Below are positions 45,095 through 55,767 of a DNA stretch of 64,000 nucleotides, piece after piece. The notes beneath the pieces are model-generated. The model worked only from the letters and a program-made list of their open reading frames with translations. It did not search any database and was not told where the DNA came from. The DNA is from Fasciola hepatica (taxonomy: Eukaryota; Platyhelminthes; Trematoda; Plagiorchiida; Fasciolidae): the NCBI GenBank assembly GCA_948099385.1, contig CANUEZ040000199.1, positions 1,436,001 to 1,500,000 on the forward strand, in the 5' to 3' direction. Positions within the stretch are counted from its first letter, which is position 1, and each line of letters begins with the position of its first letter. The translations under genes and the position numbers were made by a program.

Positions 45095-45674
45095 CTAGCC
45101 CAGATGAGGAAGGAAGTTAATCATTACATCAGCATCGTTATCCGCAGGTTCAATGCCCATTACAGAAGGTAACAAGCTGCCAAGTAACGGTTTAATGTCA
45201 TCATCTTTTTCGGTGTCACTGGTGTCCGGGACCAAACTATTCAACAACGGTTTAATATCTTCATTCGCGTCCCAATTATCTTCGCTGAAAAACAGACCCC
45301 GACCTGAGAATTGCTCAGAGAGCTGAGAAGAATAGGATTGTGGGGTGTGTGATTCAATACCGGATATTGAGGCAGCTGATGAGGAACGGCGTAGCTTCCG
45401 CTCAACTTTCTGCCAAATCAATGAACCCTCCGTAGGATTTAGATGAGACACTTCGCTGGGTCGGGCACGTGACGTGGTTTGATCGTCGCGCGCACGCCGA
45501 CCGGAAAACTGCATTTCCGCGTAGTTCGATCGCGCAGTGGTGGTAGGTACAACAGATGTCACGCTCTCCGTATACGTGCAACCAGCACGAGGTCGGAGAG
45601 AGGCCAACTGTAGATTGCCCAGAGCAGCGCGTTCTGCTGGTGTCACCTCATAAACACCGTCCGGAGTCCGGGCA
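45095..45674 (-). CDS. Candidate last exon of an unknown host gene
   Basis: The minus strand is open for about 190 codons, ending at TAG (45,095-45,097). Just upstream is a plausible acceptor, CCGTTTTCTCACTTGAACCTCCAG, ending near 45,677, in a phase that keeps the frame open. The composition is Ser/Thr/Glu/Asp-rich and low in element features. It contains a tandem motif, EDIKPLLNSLVPDTSD and DDIKPLLGSLLPS, separated by nine residues, plus a WQKVERKLRRSSS segment. No transposon motif was seen, and the length without stops is unusual here. I did not recognise the family. A non-transposon gene is the best reading, but no other exon was located. Confidence 0.5.
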
Positions 45675-45677
45675 CTG

Positions 45678-45985
45678 GAGGTTCAAGTGAGAAAACGGGG
45701 CAAAGTGCACGCTGCCTTAAAGATTTTTCGAACGAATAAGCCCTAAAGACTGTCTGGTCGGTGTAACAAACTGCTCTGCTGCTTACAAAACATGCGGTAT
45801 TTAAAACTGCGAGCTTTATAGGCTGGCTGAGTATAATATACTGAAAGGAGGAAGCAGTATTACAAATTTCTCAACCAAACGAAGATGTCAACGGTGGTAA
45901 GCTGAACATTATTGAGTGAGATTTACAGCTATCCCGATGGACATAGAAGTTTACCTTGCCTCTGTACAACGTACTGGGATATTGG

Positions 45986-45988
<3 letters not shown>
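45678..45988. other. Likely intron or intergenic sequence
   Basis: Sequence upstream (minus-strand sense) of the candidate exon; no gene features. Confidence 0.3.

Positions 45989-46072
<84 letters not shown>
45989..46072. repeat. (TA)n microsatellite
   Basis: About 42 TA dinucleotides. Confidence 0.95.
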
Positions 46073-46075
<3 letters not shown>

Positions 46076-46339
46076 CAGGAAAAGTATGACAGTTTTATCC
46101 CGTATAGAGGTGTGACCGATGTTGTGAGAACTCCGCTTGCTGTCACTATTTTTCATTGAGCATCAGTGCAACCAGAAGAGCATTTCTAAGCTCGCGCTAG
46201 TGCTGTGGCTTTTGTTGCTGCCCCTCAGTATCGTCTAATCAAAAGAAAGAAATAAACAGAAAACTAGGTTATAGCTGGAAAGCATGATGACAACGGAATT
46301 ACTCTCGTTCATCTCATGCAGACAGCCAGTTACCCGTAT

Positions 46340-46575
46340 CAGGTCTTTGTCCTTGGATGTCGAACTTCGTTATTTCAGTCTTCTTTTATTCCCCGTACTG
46401 CAGAGCTGTGGAACACTTTCACTTTTCGTATCTCCAACCACTTACAATCTTTGTTTTTAAAAGTAGGGTCAATGAAATGAAACCTACTGGAATGTTCCCC
46501 ACACACATCCGTTTTACAGCGCCTTTTGACTACGGGGTTCGCCCATTTTACTGTAAATCTTATATGCAACTAAAA
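46340..46575 (+). pseudogene. CR1-like LINE C-terminal fragment
   Basis: The plus strand reads a PRTAELWNTFTFRISNHLQS block, like the R-A-LWNSLP strip at the end of CR1-type proteins, followed by HFTVNLICN and a stop. Only the last 80 codons remain. Confidence 0.45.
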
Positions 46576-46689
46576 AAACAGTGCGAAGACATCGATGCTT
46601 AAACAGCGACAGTCCACATGTATCTTCTATTCGTAACAGTCATGTTTTTGAGCCGCACAGGAAGCCTGACCTGATCGCGGCGGTATATA

Positions 46690-47390
46690 CTGGACTCATG
46701 GTGGGCAATCGGATGACACGCCGTTGCCACATCGGGTTCAAATTTGAAAAAGTCAAGCGCGCGGACACTCCATTCGATATCCGTCTAACTGATGAGATAC
46801 AACTCCCTAGATAGCAAGCCGTCTACTATAACTAAGGCTTCCACGCCAAGGGAAAGGTTTGGTATAGAACAAACCTAGTCGTGCAGCAGCATTTTACACT
46901 TCGAACGCACAAAACACTTTCCAACCATTGTTACACTGTTGTATAGACTATCTAGTAGAAACTAGCATAACATTACCCGAGTTTTTGAAAGCAGCTGACT
47001 GTCTTAGCAATCCCGTGATTTTATCACGCGAATATGATCTCCAGAATCATCTCAATTACAAAGTTCAAGGATGGCAGAGGGCAACTCTGACGAGTATCCC
47101 ATGTAGTGATGAACTTGGCTGAAGGATTACCGTAAGCACGAACTCGGTTCCGGCTATTAGCATACAAAAAGTGAAAGGGAATAATTCTTCTGGTTTACTT
47201 TTAAGTGAGCAGTGCCCGAAAACTGCAGACAACCGAGTCGAACACCATATTCACATCCAGGAAGAAAAAGATTGTAGGGCCACAAAGGAGTCTGTGCTCT
47301 CAACTCTGTCACAGGGTAAACATGTGAACGATACTACCCCAACTGCCTTGAATCTTATGCGTGCTCCTTTTGCGAGTGTTAGATAAAGGT
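46690..47390 (-). pseudogene. RTE-like LINE fragment, strongly decayed
   Basis: It matches 57,010-57,330 in patches (AAGGTTTGGT, CAGCA-TTTACACTT, AAACATGT--TCGATACTAC), same orientation. No continuous frame survives. Confidence 0.5.
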
Positions 47391-48042
47391 TTATTACTTT
47401 TTCCGGTTCTTCTTCACTTCATACTTCTTTTCATTCTGCTCTCAACCAAACAATGCTTTCACCGTGGCTGGCTCCTTGGAGAGGATAAGTCGGCTTCATG
47501 ATGATATGGCCATTGAGTGTCGCGGGTGTTTTGTGTAAGAGACGTCCCCAACGTCACTCGGCTTCCATTTAAGGGCGAACCTCTAACCTTTGCAAAATCA
47601 GCCTCGAGCTGCAAGGCAGCAGCGTGTCAATGCATGGTTGCCCATGGCTCCTTAAGAGCTTTTACGCAGTTCAATCGAATTGAATCCAACCCGAGGGTCT
47701 GCACAGCTGTTGGTTGGACAGATTTCCTCCACAGCTACTGGATTATATAGTAAATCTCGTCCATCCGTTTCCGGAGGTAACTGTCCTCGCATGCCAACAG
47801 TATCCTACAGAGGTTTTTGAACCCCGGTAACCCTCAACCTGGTTCAGCCTACCTGTCGAGCTGTTTCCCGGGAGGGGGGGGGGGTGGCTGCTGATGCGTG
47901 CTTCAGCTCCGTGAAGCCACTGGTGACAGGTGGGACCTAGATGCAGATCAGACAGAAAGAAGCTACCCCAAGGGGACAACTATCTACTGACTCAGAGGTG
48001 CTACTCCAGTCGGACATATTACTGAGCGGCGAAGTAGCAAAA
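47391..48042. other. No recognisable gene; poly-G run
   Basis: An 11-base G run lies at 47,874-47,884. A minus frame (47,979-47,743) shows no motif. Confidence 0.3.
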
Positions 48043-48491
48043 ACCAGAACCTAGAAATGAGAGGTTAGTGGTAGAATGAATTGAAATGAACAGGATGATT
48101 AGCAGAGAATAATGAATAGGAGCAGTTTGGATGCCTGACCCATGTTGCTGCCTTACCATGGTGATCAGATTTACGTGCTACGATGACCCGGAGGGCTACG
48201 CGGATTGGAGCGCGAAGCAATTTTCCAGGCTCAATCATACCAGACAAGCCAAAAAATCACGAAGTTCTCTAACGAGCTGCACCCCAACATCTCCAAAAAG
48301 GACTAGGGAAGGTCACCAGAGCTCGGAGATTTGTGACGTCCTGAGGTACGAGTTTCACTACGGATCGCTTCTTCAGTAGGTGGGTCTGTCGAAACGCGCC
48401 ATTAGACATGTGCCGGAAGAGCTATGGGGGAGGCTGACACTGAGGGCCAGCTAAACTGCGCCTGAAAGTGCTCATCCCAGAGTTCAAGACG

Positions 48492-48814
48492 ACGCTGTTT
48501 ATTTGAATTGGCGAACCGTCATCTTTACAGATCGTTTCACTCACATCTAGTAGCTTTCTACCGGGACTCGAATGAAAATAGGCAGTTCGCACGTTGCTAC
48601 CACCAGATTTCGCGATCCTCATGAAGACTCGCGCTAAAAGCACGCCTCATAACGAGTCATGTTTCGTTATACTCGCTTCCAGCTGAGATCGACTGGTGTG
48701 CGTCTGGGAAGGCGCAGAGACTCGGCGTAAACTCAGGGTCATACATCACGACGAGACAGGCCACAAGTTACTAGACAAGCGGAATGCAAAGCAACCTTGA
48801 TAGGCGAATGGAGA
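48492..48814 (-). repeat. LINE-derived direct repeat left of the bHLH frame, copy 2
   Basis: Same structure as 39,885-40,207, lacking the same 41 bases relative to its partner at 49,707-50,024. Confidence 0.72.
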
Positions 48815-48899
48815 AGTGGCAAAACACTCCCAATAAACGAAAATCGAGTATACTATCTAGTAAAACGGTGTACAGGAAAAGCGAATACCAAAAAGGGTG

Positions 48900-49514
48900 T
48901 TAGGAAACTAACTTCTTGTCATGTTTGAGCAGACTGTCCACCACCTGGACCACCTTACGATAACCGTCCGATATAGAAGGATAGAACGGGCGCTGTGGCA
49001 CGGACAGACCAACATGGACTAACTCTTTCTCAATTCGTTTGATTTCGTCCAGAGTTCGCTCAAAAAGCATCAGGTTATGCTCTTCTTCCCGTAACAGATG
49101 ATAGGCAACTTGAAGAACTTGCGGATAAGATAATTTATCGATAGATTTAGGTCCACTGTAAGGCTCCAAATAGCGAAGATCATCTTCTGAAAAACTGCAA
49201 CGGATCAACTCGTAGATCACAGCCAACTCGCGTCGACGACTTCGTTCTTGCTCGTTGTGCTCGTCCCTTGCACGTTTATCTGTTCGACAATTAGAAAGAC
49301 AATTGTCTCTGGATGCGTACGGCGATTTTAAAGGACGAAAGGGTTTCGTTGATGATGAACTCAGATGACGTGGTCGCTTATTGAAATACAGGGAATCGTC
49401 ATCGGATGCAAAGTCGTCGTCTGTTGGTCCACCTCTGGCACATGGACCGTAAGGTCTACGCGGTCGGTCAGCACGGGGGAAACGCTGTTTACGTGGCCTA
49501 GGTTGACTCGACAT
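48900..49514 (-). CDS. Intact bHLH transcription-factor-like frame (204 residues)
   Basis: The ATG at 49,514 opens a 204-codon frame ending at TAA (48,900). The N-terminal 50 residues are Arg/Pro-rich, then acidic (ASDDDSLYFNKRPRHL). A basic region follows, RARDEHNEQERSRRREL, with the HN-ER-RR pattern of class B (Myc/Max-type) bHLH proteins that read E-boxes. Helix 1 is VIYELIRCSF, a long loop of about 20 residues comes next, and helix 2 is KLSYPQVLQVAYHLLREEEH, followed by a heptad-like LMLFERTLDEIKRIEKEL segment. It is intronless and flanked by direct repeats of LINE sequence, so it is probably a retroposed or captured gene. Upstream there is a TTTTCGATTGCAG acceptor-like sequence, so an exon is the alternative. 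Confidence 0.65.
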   Translation of the reverse strand: MSSQPRPRKQRFPRADRPRRPYGPCARGGPTDDDFASDDDSLYFNKRPRHLSSSSTKPFRPLKSPYASRDNCLSNCRTDKRARDEHNEQERSRRRELAVIYELIRCSFSEDDLRYLEPYSGPKSIDKLSYPQVLQVAYHLLREEEHNLMLFERTLDEIKRIEKELVHVGLSVPQRPFYPSISDGYRKVVQVVDSLLKHDKKLVS

Positions 49515-49706
49515 ATTCAACGCAACCTGAAGTTACTCAATCTGCAATCGAAAATGGTTGACTTTAGAGCTAATCCGTAGTGCAGTAATACAACAGAAAT
49601 ACCATCAAAATCATGCATAAATCCACTTTACGCTCCGTGCTAAGCAAACGAAACCAGAAAGAACTTGAGACACCACACGGATGTCGCGTATTATGCGCAA
49701 ACAGAC

Positions 49707-50024
49707 GCTGTTTATTGGAATCGGCGAACCGTCATCTTTACAGATCGTTTCACTCACATCTAGTAGCTTTCTACCGGGACTCGAATGAAAATAGGCAGTT
49801 TGCAGGAATTACCCAAGGCGGCAGTACGTTCCATTTCTGATGCACGTTGCTACCACCAGATTTCGCGATCCTCATGAAGACTCGCGCTAAAAGCACGCCT
49901 CATAACGAGTCATGTTTCGTTATACTCGCTTCCAGCTGAGATCGAATGGTGTGCGTCTGGGAAGGCGCAGGGACTCGGCGTAAACTCAGGGTCATACATC
50001 ACGACGAGACAGGCCACAAGTTAC
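49707..50024 (-). repeat. LINE-derived direct repeat right of the bHLH frame, copy 2
   Basis: Partner of 48,492-48,814, truncated at the junction with the inverted repeat. Confidence 0.72.
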
Positions 50025-51394
50025 TTCACTGATTTCATCTCCATACTATTCGAGAATTGATCTTGCTTCCTTTGAGTCAGCGACTTTTGATGGACGTCAT
50101 ATCTACCAGCGCAAGTGAAACTTGCTTCCACATGCATCCCCCGTTTGATGTGTATGTTTCTCGTAGCCCCTAGCTCACGTGATTGTTTCTGGCAAAAACT
50201 GCTACCAATTCCGCTTGCACGCCTTACCCACCAAACCAGATATGCAGGATAGCTTACCAAGAGCCGAAGATTCAAATATACCTAAAATCATTATCATTAT
50301 CAAACGACGGTAAGCAGCAGGATAAGCCCCACCGCCCACTGCCTTTCTTACCACGTTGCACGTAAAAATAGAGAATATGAATATACAGAATCGACTGGGA
50401 GTGGACCTACAGGGGTAGGGATAAGAAACAATGCCCTAGTGACCAAAACACGGAATACACAGCATAACTGTACAAACGCATACTGGTCAGTCATCCTGAT
50501 TCAACACAAAGTGACACCACGATCGTCACTGTTCACGGTTCGCTGCCATATCCTTCAGTGTCTCCAGCCAACTGGTTGAGGAATCTTTTGGACCCCAACC
50601 ACGAAGACGTGAGGCACCTACTTTTCTTAAGTTGGCTGTATATTTTCACATTCCCTATTGCCACGTCATCTGTTGACCTCGGCATGGCTTCTTCCATTCC
50701 CTTGGAAAAATGAAAAACTGGGCACGGCAAGGTAGACGTGTGTTTGTCACACGCAACACGTACCCCAATCAACGAAATCGACTGAGCTGAATACGCCGTG
50801 ATGGAATGTTATTTGAACTAGCACCAACTACCCGATATCGAACCTCAGCATTGCTCACCCGATCATTACATCCAAGAAATTGGCGAAGAGTTCAAATCTG
50901 GCCGACGCATTCACGACCTGGTCGAAATCCGGTCTGTTGTTCGCGGGCGTTTCTCTCGCGAGCCGGTGTCAGACGGCGAGGCAAAATCGAGGCTAATACC
51001 TTGGTGACTATCGGAGTTGAGCTGATCCCACGATAGTTACTGTAGTCATCGCGCATCCCCTTCTTGAAGATGGATACAATCAGTGACTCACCTCATAATA
51101 GCGGAAAACGCTCCTCGTTTCAAACATTACAAAAGGCGCTTAACAAAACTATCCTTTCGAACGCTAATTAACCCCTGGAGTCTTACGGCACAAAACTGAC
51201 TATTAACCGGCATCCAATCTAAAAGAGCAGCTTCAGCCTTGTTCAAAACTATTCCTACATCATGTTGATCCGCAACTCTAGCTGCTTTGTCTCCTGAAGT
51301 GCTCCGGAAATATCTCAATGCGATACCAGGGGCAGGTAGTTGAATCACACTGCTCGAGTCCCGGATACGCGTTTCACTTACGCAGCAGACATCA
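50025..51394. repeat. Large inverted repeat, left arm (1,370 bp)
   Basis: It pairs with 54,398-55,767. Every comparable position sums to 105,792, so there is no net indel over 1,370 bp, and all compared protein readings are identical. The arm includes an internally deleted LINE and about 265 bp of non-LINE flank. This is a duplicated segment and not two independent insertions. Confidence 0.9.
50290..51394 (-). pseudogene. Internally deleted RTE-like LINE, left arm copy
   Basis: The minus strand reads the endonuclease start DVCCVSETRIRDSS and GIVLNKAEAALLDWMPVNS, then jumps to IVSIFKKGMRDDYSNYRGIS and RERNAREQQTGFRPGRECVG. A second jump leads to VSNAEVRYRVVG and RAQFFIFPREWKKPCRGQQM. Two internal deletions remove most of the endonuclease and the RT catalytic region. 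The 3' end has an ATAATGATAATG tail. It starts abruptly at the arm edge. Confidence 0.75.
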
Positions 51395-53548
51395 ACCTGC
51401 GTCGCACAGCGGCACGGCGCTCTAACTCTACAGGTGCTTTGAGTCAAACTGATCATATCGCCGTAAGCTACCGGTGGCGCAGTTCTGTTCTGCGAAAAGT
51501 GGTGGGTCAAGGTAGCCGAAGAAATGGAAATAGCAGCTGCTTCAGGTAACTGTCAAAGACTGTTCAAACCCATTCGTGACACCGGTGGACGGCGCATCCA
51601 GGTCAGTGAAACGATTTGCGATAGGAATGGAGAACCCATCCATAGCAAACAGCAAAGGCTTGACCGTTGGGCCGAATACTTCAAGGAACAGTTTAGCTGG
51701 CCGCACGCTAGTGCAGCTACTCCCGTGTCAACAACTGTGACTCCTTGGGTGGTATCACTTGAGCCCCCATCAGAAGTAGAAGTAAAGCCATGCATTCGAT
51801 CACTAAAGCTAGGGAAAGCAGCAGGTCCCGACGAACTTCCCCCAGTTCTTTTCAAACTGGGTGGGAATCTTATGATAAAATCACTTACCGCCTTGCTCCG
51901 TGACATTTGGAACGAGGAGCGTATTCCGTTAATATGAAGTGAGTCATTGATTGTTCCCATCTTCAAGAAGGGAATACGAAGTGACTGGTAATCGTCGTGG
52001 GATTAGCTTAATTTCAGTAGTCACCAAAGTATTAGCCTCGATTCTACTGTACCGTCTTACACCCGCTCGCGAGAGGAATGCTCGCGAACAGCAGGCTAGA
52101 TTCCGCCCAGATCGAGGATGAATCGACCAGATTTTTACTCTTCGCCGACTACTTGAAACGCGTCACACGCACCGCCGACCGACAATAGTGATTTTCTTAG
52201 ACTTGAAAGGCGCTTTCGATTCAGTTGATCGAGCAGCGCTTTTCAGTACTCTTTATCGAAAAGGTATGCCCCAGAAGTTCGTGAACCTACTTAGATCACT
52301 GTATTCTCATACTTCTGGCCGTGTTAGAGTTTACGGTGAACTATCCGGTCGGTTCGAAACGACCAGTGGTGTTCGACAGGAATGTCCTGTCTCCATTCCT
52401 GTTCAACTTCGTCATGGACAAAATAATGGAGAGTGCGCTGCAAAATCTTCAGGATGTAGGCGTCGAACTAGGAAATAGTGGAAAGCTGTGTGAGCTAGAT
52501 TACGCGGACGACCTTGTCTGCTTGTTCGAATGCACGGAACATGCTCAACGTGCACTAGGTAGACTCTCAAGAGCTGCAGCTCTATTCAGCATGCGCTTGG
52601 CACCTTCAAAGTGTAAGGTGATGTTACAAGACTGGACGTCAACGATTCCGAGCTTGATGATCGATAGGGAGGTGCTGGCAGTTGTCGACCATTTCATCTA
52701 CCTCGGTAGTTGCGTGACGTCAGATGGGAGTACTGTAGTAGGGGTGATCACGCGTGTATTCAAATCCCGAACGGCGTACGCTGGACTGAAGCACTTGTGG
52801 CGTCGATCTGATATTTCACTGAAGTTGAAAGGTCGTGTATACTGTGCCACTGTGCGTTCAGTTTTGTTGTATGGTTGCGAAACTTGGAGTCTGCGTGCTG
52901 AAGATATTCGTCGTCTTGAGGTTTTCGACCACCGATGTTTACGTAGTATCGCTAAGATCGGGTGGATTAGTCGAGTAGGTATGGCTGAGGTCAGAAATCG
53001 AGTATTGGGTACTAATGCGGAGAACGTTTTGTCACAGCGTATCCAGCTTAGTAGACTTCGTTGGTTGGAGCACGTGTTGCGTGTGACAAACACACGTCTG
53101 CCTTGCCGTGCCCAGTTTTTCATTTTTCCAAGGGAATGGAAGAAGCCATGCCGAGGTCAACAGATGACGTGGCAGCGAGGAATGAGAAAATGTACAGCAG
53201 ACTTAGGAAAAGTAGGTGCTTCACGTCTTCGTGGTTGGGGTCCAAAAGATCCGTCTACCAGTTGGCTGGAGACACTGAAGGATATGGCTGCGAACCGCGA
53301 ACAGTGGCGATCGTGTTGTCACTTTCTATCGAATCAGAATGTTTGATCGATGTGGGTTTGTACAGTTAGACTGTGTATTCCGCGTGTTGGCTACTGGGGC
53401 ATTCTTTTCTTTTCCCACCCATATAGGTCCAGTCCCTGGCCATCTTGTATATTCATACTTTCTCATTCAGCGTACAACATGGTGAGAAAGGCAGTGGTCA
53501 GTAGGGCTTACCCTACTGTTCAACGCTGTACGACGATGATGATGATGA
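51395..53548 (+). mobile_element. RTE-like LINE, near full-length RT region
   Basis: It begins with the endonuclease C-terminal motif TDHIAVSYRWR (51,450-51,500). AEEMEIAAASGNC and VSETICDRNGEPI follow, then KAAGPDELPPVLFKLGG. RT blocks are LIVPIFKKG (after a stop at 51,935), FLDLKGAFDSVDR, VYGELSGRFETTSGVRQECP and the catalytic LDYADDLVCLF (52,490-52,530). After these come IYLGSCVTSDGS, VLLYGCETWSLRAEDIRRLE, RLRWLEHVLRVTNTRLP and DMAANREQWRSC. Frameshifts lie near 51,970 and 52,400. The 3' tail is a (GAT)n run at 53,534-53,548. It is the best preserved LINE here, but not intact. Confidence 0.88.
52321..53346 (+). pseudogene. LINE RT palm and C-terminal frame, 341 codons
   Basis: The longest open frame in the window. 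It carries the catalytic YADD box, the thumb and the C-terminal Cys/His-poor tail of an RTE-like ORF. It starts inside the RT, so it is the 3' two-thirds of a frameshifted ORF and not an independent gene. Confidence 0.8.
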
Positions 53549-53554
53549 AAGAGG

Positions 53555-54010
53555 TGATTGTGAGCGCCAGGCACGCCTGTTGACCGGCCTGTATGACACT
53601 ATGCACGTTAGAGGAGCCGAGATTTGGAGGCTCACAAGGCTTGAGAAAATGTGAGTTACCAGACAGAGGATTATTCCCGTGACTTTGACAATGAGTCGTT
53701 GCGAGTATCGATCGTGGTATCGGTGTGAGCGTTGTGTGTGGATAGAGGGGGTAAAGAGAGGCGGTTAGGGAGAGAAGACAAAGGCTGGATAAAAGAGACG
53801 GAACTCGGAGCAGCAGCCCACTTATCACCACACACCCTGCTCCATGCAATGGGCAGTGCGGTCCTGATTACCCTGCGCGACGACCGAAGCAGAATGGAGT
53901 TCTTTGACATTGTGAAGTTCATGGGAGATGTTGGACATGTACTGCTAGGTTGTCCAGCAGCAAAGCAGGAGAACGATTAGGGTTCTCAACCAAAGCCTTT
54001 AATTCTAACA
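53555..54010 (-). pseudogene. RTE-like LINE 5' end, minus strand
   Basis: Homologous to 34,060-34,520 over its length. The minus frame 53,849-53,520 reads NSHFLKPCEPPNLGSSNVHS and VIQAGQQACLALTI, the LINE N-terminus, and then ends in the (ATC)n complement of the neighbouring LINE tail. The insertion is thus 3'-truncated, joined directly to the tail of the plus-strand LINE. Confidence 0.7.
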
Positions 54011-54297
54011 AAAACCTCTCCGCAAGGCAGCCGAATGGCCGAGTGGAAGCCCATTTGTTTGGATCAATTATTTTCCCATTGATTTTACCGACTGAGTGGC
54101 CAGCTCAGACTGACCCCCAGTCTGGAGGATCAGGAGAGTGGACTTCATTTGGCCTCCACACATCTAGCTGTCAGGCATGATTGCATCTCTGGCTGAAGGA
54201 AGCCATCCTGCAGAGCTCTCTGGGTCATGAAGCACGCAAGCTATCACACTGCGCCAAGTTCAAGTCTCGTCGATATAGTAATGAATAATCCTTCGTG
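54011..54297. other. Unassigned; weak tRNA-like boxes
   Basis: ATGGCCGAGTGG at 54,034-54,045 looks like an A box, but the nearest B-box-like sequence (AAGTTCAAGTCTCG, about 54,258) is over 200 bp away, so no SINE call is made. Confidence 0.3.
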
Positions 54298-55500
54298 CTG
54301 TAACTCACTTTTTCTCAAGCCTTGTGAGCCTCCAAATCTCGGCTCCTCTAACGTGCGTAGTGCCATACAGGCCGGTCACAATGAACTCACTGAAGACTGA
54401 TGTCTGCTGCGTAAGTGAAACGCGTATCCGGGACTCGAGCAGTGTGATTCAACTACCTGCCCCTGGTATCGCATTGAGATATTTCCGGAGCACTTCAGGA
54501 GACAAAGCAGCTAGAGTTGCGGATCAACATGATGTAGGAATAGTTTTGAACAAGGCTGAAGCTGCTCTTTTAGATTGGATGCCGGTTAATAGTCAGTTTT
54601 GTGCCGTAAGACTCCAGGGGTTAATTAGCGTTCGAAAGGATAGTTTTGTTAAGCGCCTTTTGTAATGTTTGAAACGAGGAGCGTTTTCCGCTATTATGAG
54701 GTGAGTCACTGATTGTATCCATCTTCAAGAAGGGGATGCGCGATGACTACAGTAACTATCGTGGGATCAGCTCAACTCCGATAGTCACCAAGGTATTAGC
54801 CTCGATTTTGCCTCGCCGTCTGACACCGGCTCGCGAGAGAAACGCCCGCGAACAACAGACCGGATTTCGACCAGGTCGTGAATGCGTCGGCCAGATTTGA
54901 ACTCTTCGCCAATTTCTTGGATGTAATGATCGGGTGAGCAATGCTGAGGTTCGATATCGGGTAGTTGGTGCTAGTTCAAATAACATTCCATCACGGCGTA
55001 TTCAGCTCAGTCGATTTCGTTGATTGGGGTACGTGTTGCGTGTGACAAACACACGTCTACCTTGCCGTGCCCAGTTTTTCATTTTTCCAAGGGAATGGAA
55101 GAAGCCATGCCGAGGTCAACAGATGACGTGGCAATAGGGAATGTGAAAATATACAGCCAACTTAAGAAAAGTAGGTGCCTCACGTCTTCGTGGTTGGGGT
55201 CCAAAAGATTCCTCAACCAGTTGGCTGGAGACACTGAAGGATATGGCAGCGAACCGTGAACAGTGACGATCGTGGTGTCACTTTGTGTTGAATCAGGATG
55301 ACTGACCAGTATGCGTTTGTACAGTTATGCTGTGTATTCCGTGTTTTGGTCACTGGGGCATTGTTTCTTATCCCTACCCCTGTAGGTCCACTCCCAGTCG
55401 ATTCTGTATATTCATATTCTCTATTTTTACGTGCAACGTGGTAAGAAAGGCAGTGGGCGGTGGGGCTTATCCTGCTGCTTACCGTCGTTTGATAATGATA
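54298..55500 (+). pseudogene. Internally deleted RTE-like LINE, right arm copy with 5' start
   Basis: Same element as in the left arm, but here it also keeps about 100 bp of 5' coding start (LKPCEPPNLGSSNV and SAIQAGHNELTED-like reading), which is the reverse complement of 53,582-53,662. This copy looks like the original and the left-arm copy like the duplicate. Confidence 0.75.
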
Positions 55501-55767
55501 ATGATTTTAGGTATATTTGAATCTTCGGCTCTTGGTAAGCTATCCTGCATATCTGGTTTGGTGGGTAAGGCGTGCAAGCGGAATTGGTAGCAGTTTTTGC
55601 CAGAAACAATCACGTGAGCTAGGGGCTACGAGAAACATACACATCAAACGGGGGATGCATGTGGAAGCAAGTTTCACTTGCGCTGGTAGATATGACGTCC
55701 ATCAAAAGTCGCTGACTCAAAGGAAGCAAGATCAATTCTCGAATAGTATGGAGATGAAATCAGTGAA
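54398..55767. repeat. Large inverted repeat, right arm (1,370 bp)
   Basis: Mirror of 50,025-51,394. Its outer end falls within a few bases of the start of the 5' LTR of the following Gypsy element. Confidence 0.9.

Larger units (their letters stand above)
48043..50024. repeat. Segmental direct duplication, copy 2
   Basis: Nearly identical partner of 39,436-41,403. It ends abruptly at 50,024 where the left arm of the large inverted repeat begins, so it lacks the last 38 bp of the LINE-derived repeat present in copy 1. Confidence 0.88.

Noticed and set aside
45871..46156. Ile-Tyr repeat frames around 46.0 kb
   Set aside because: Same microsatellite artefact.
46785..46800. Hammerhead core CTGATGAG near 46.79 kb
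   Set aside because: No GAAA partner or stem II follows; the motif occurs by chance in decayed LINE sequence.
54029..54270. tRNA-derived SINE from an A-box-like TGGCCGAGTGG
   Set aside because: No B box within normal tRNA spacing.
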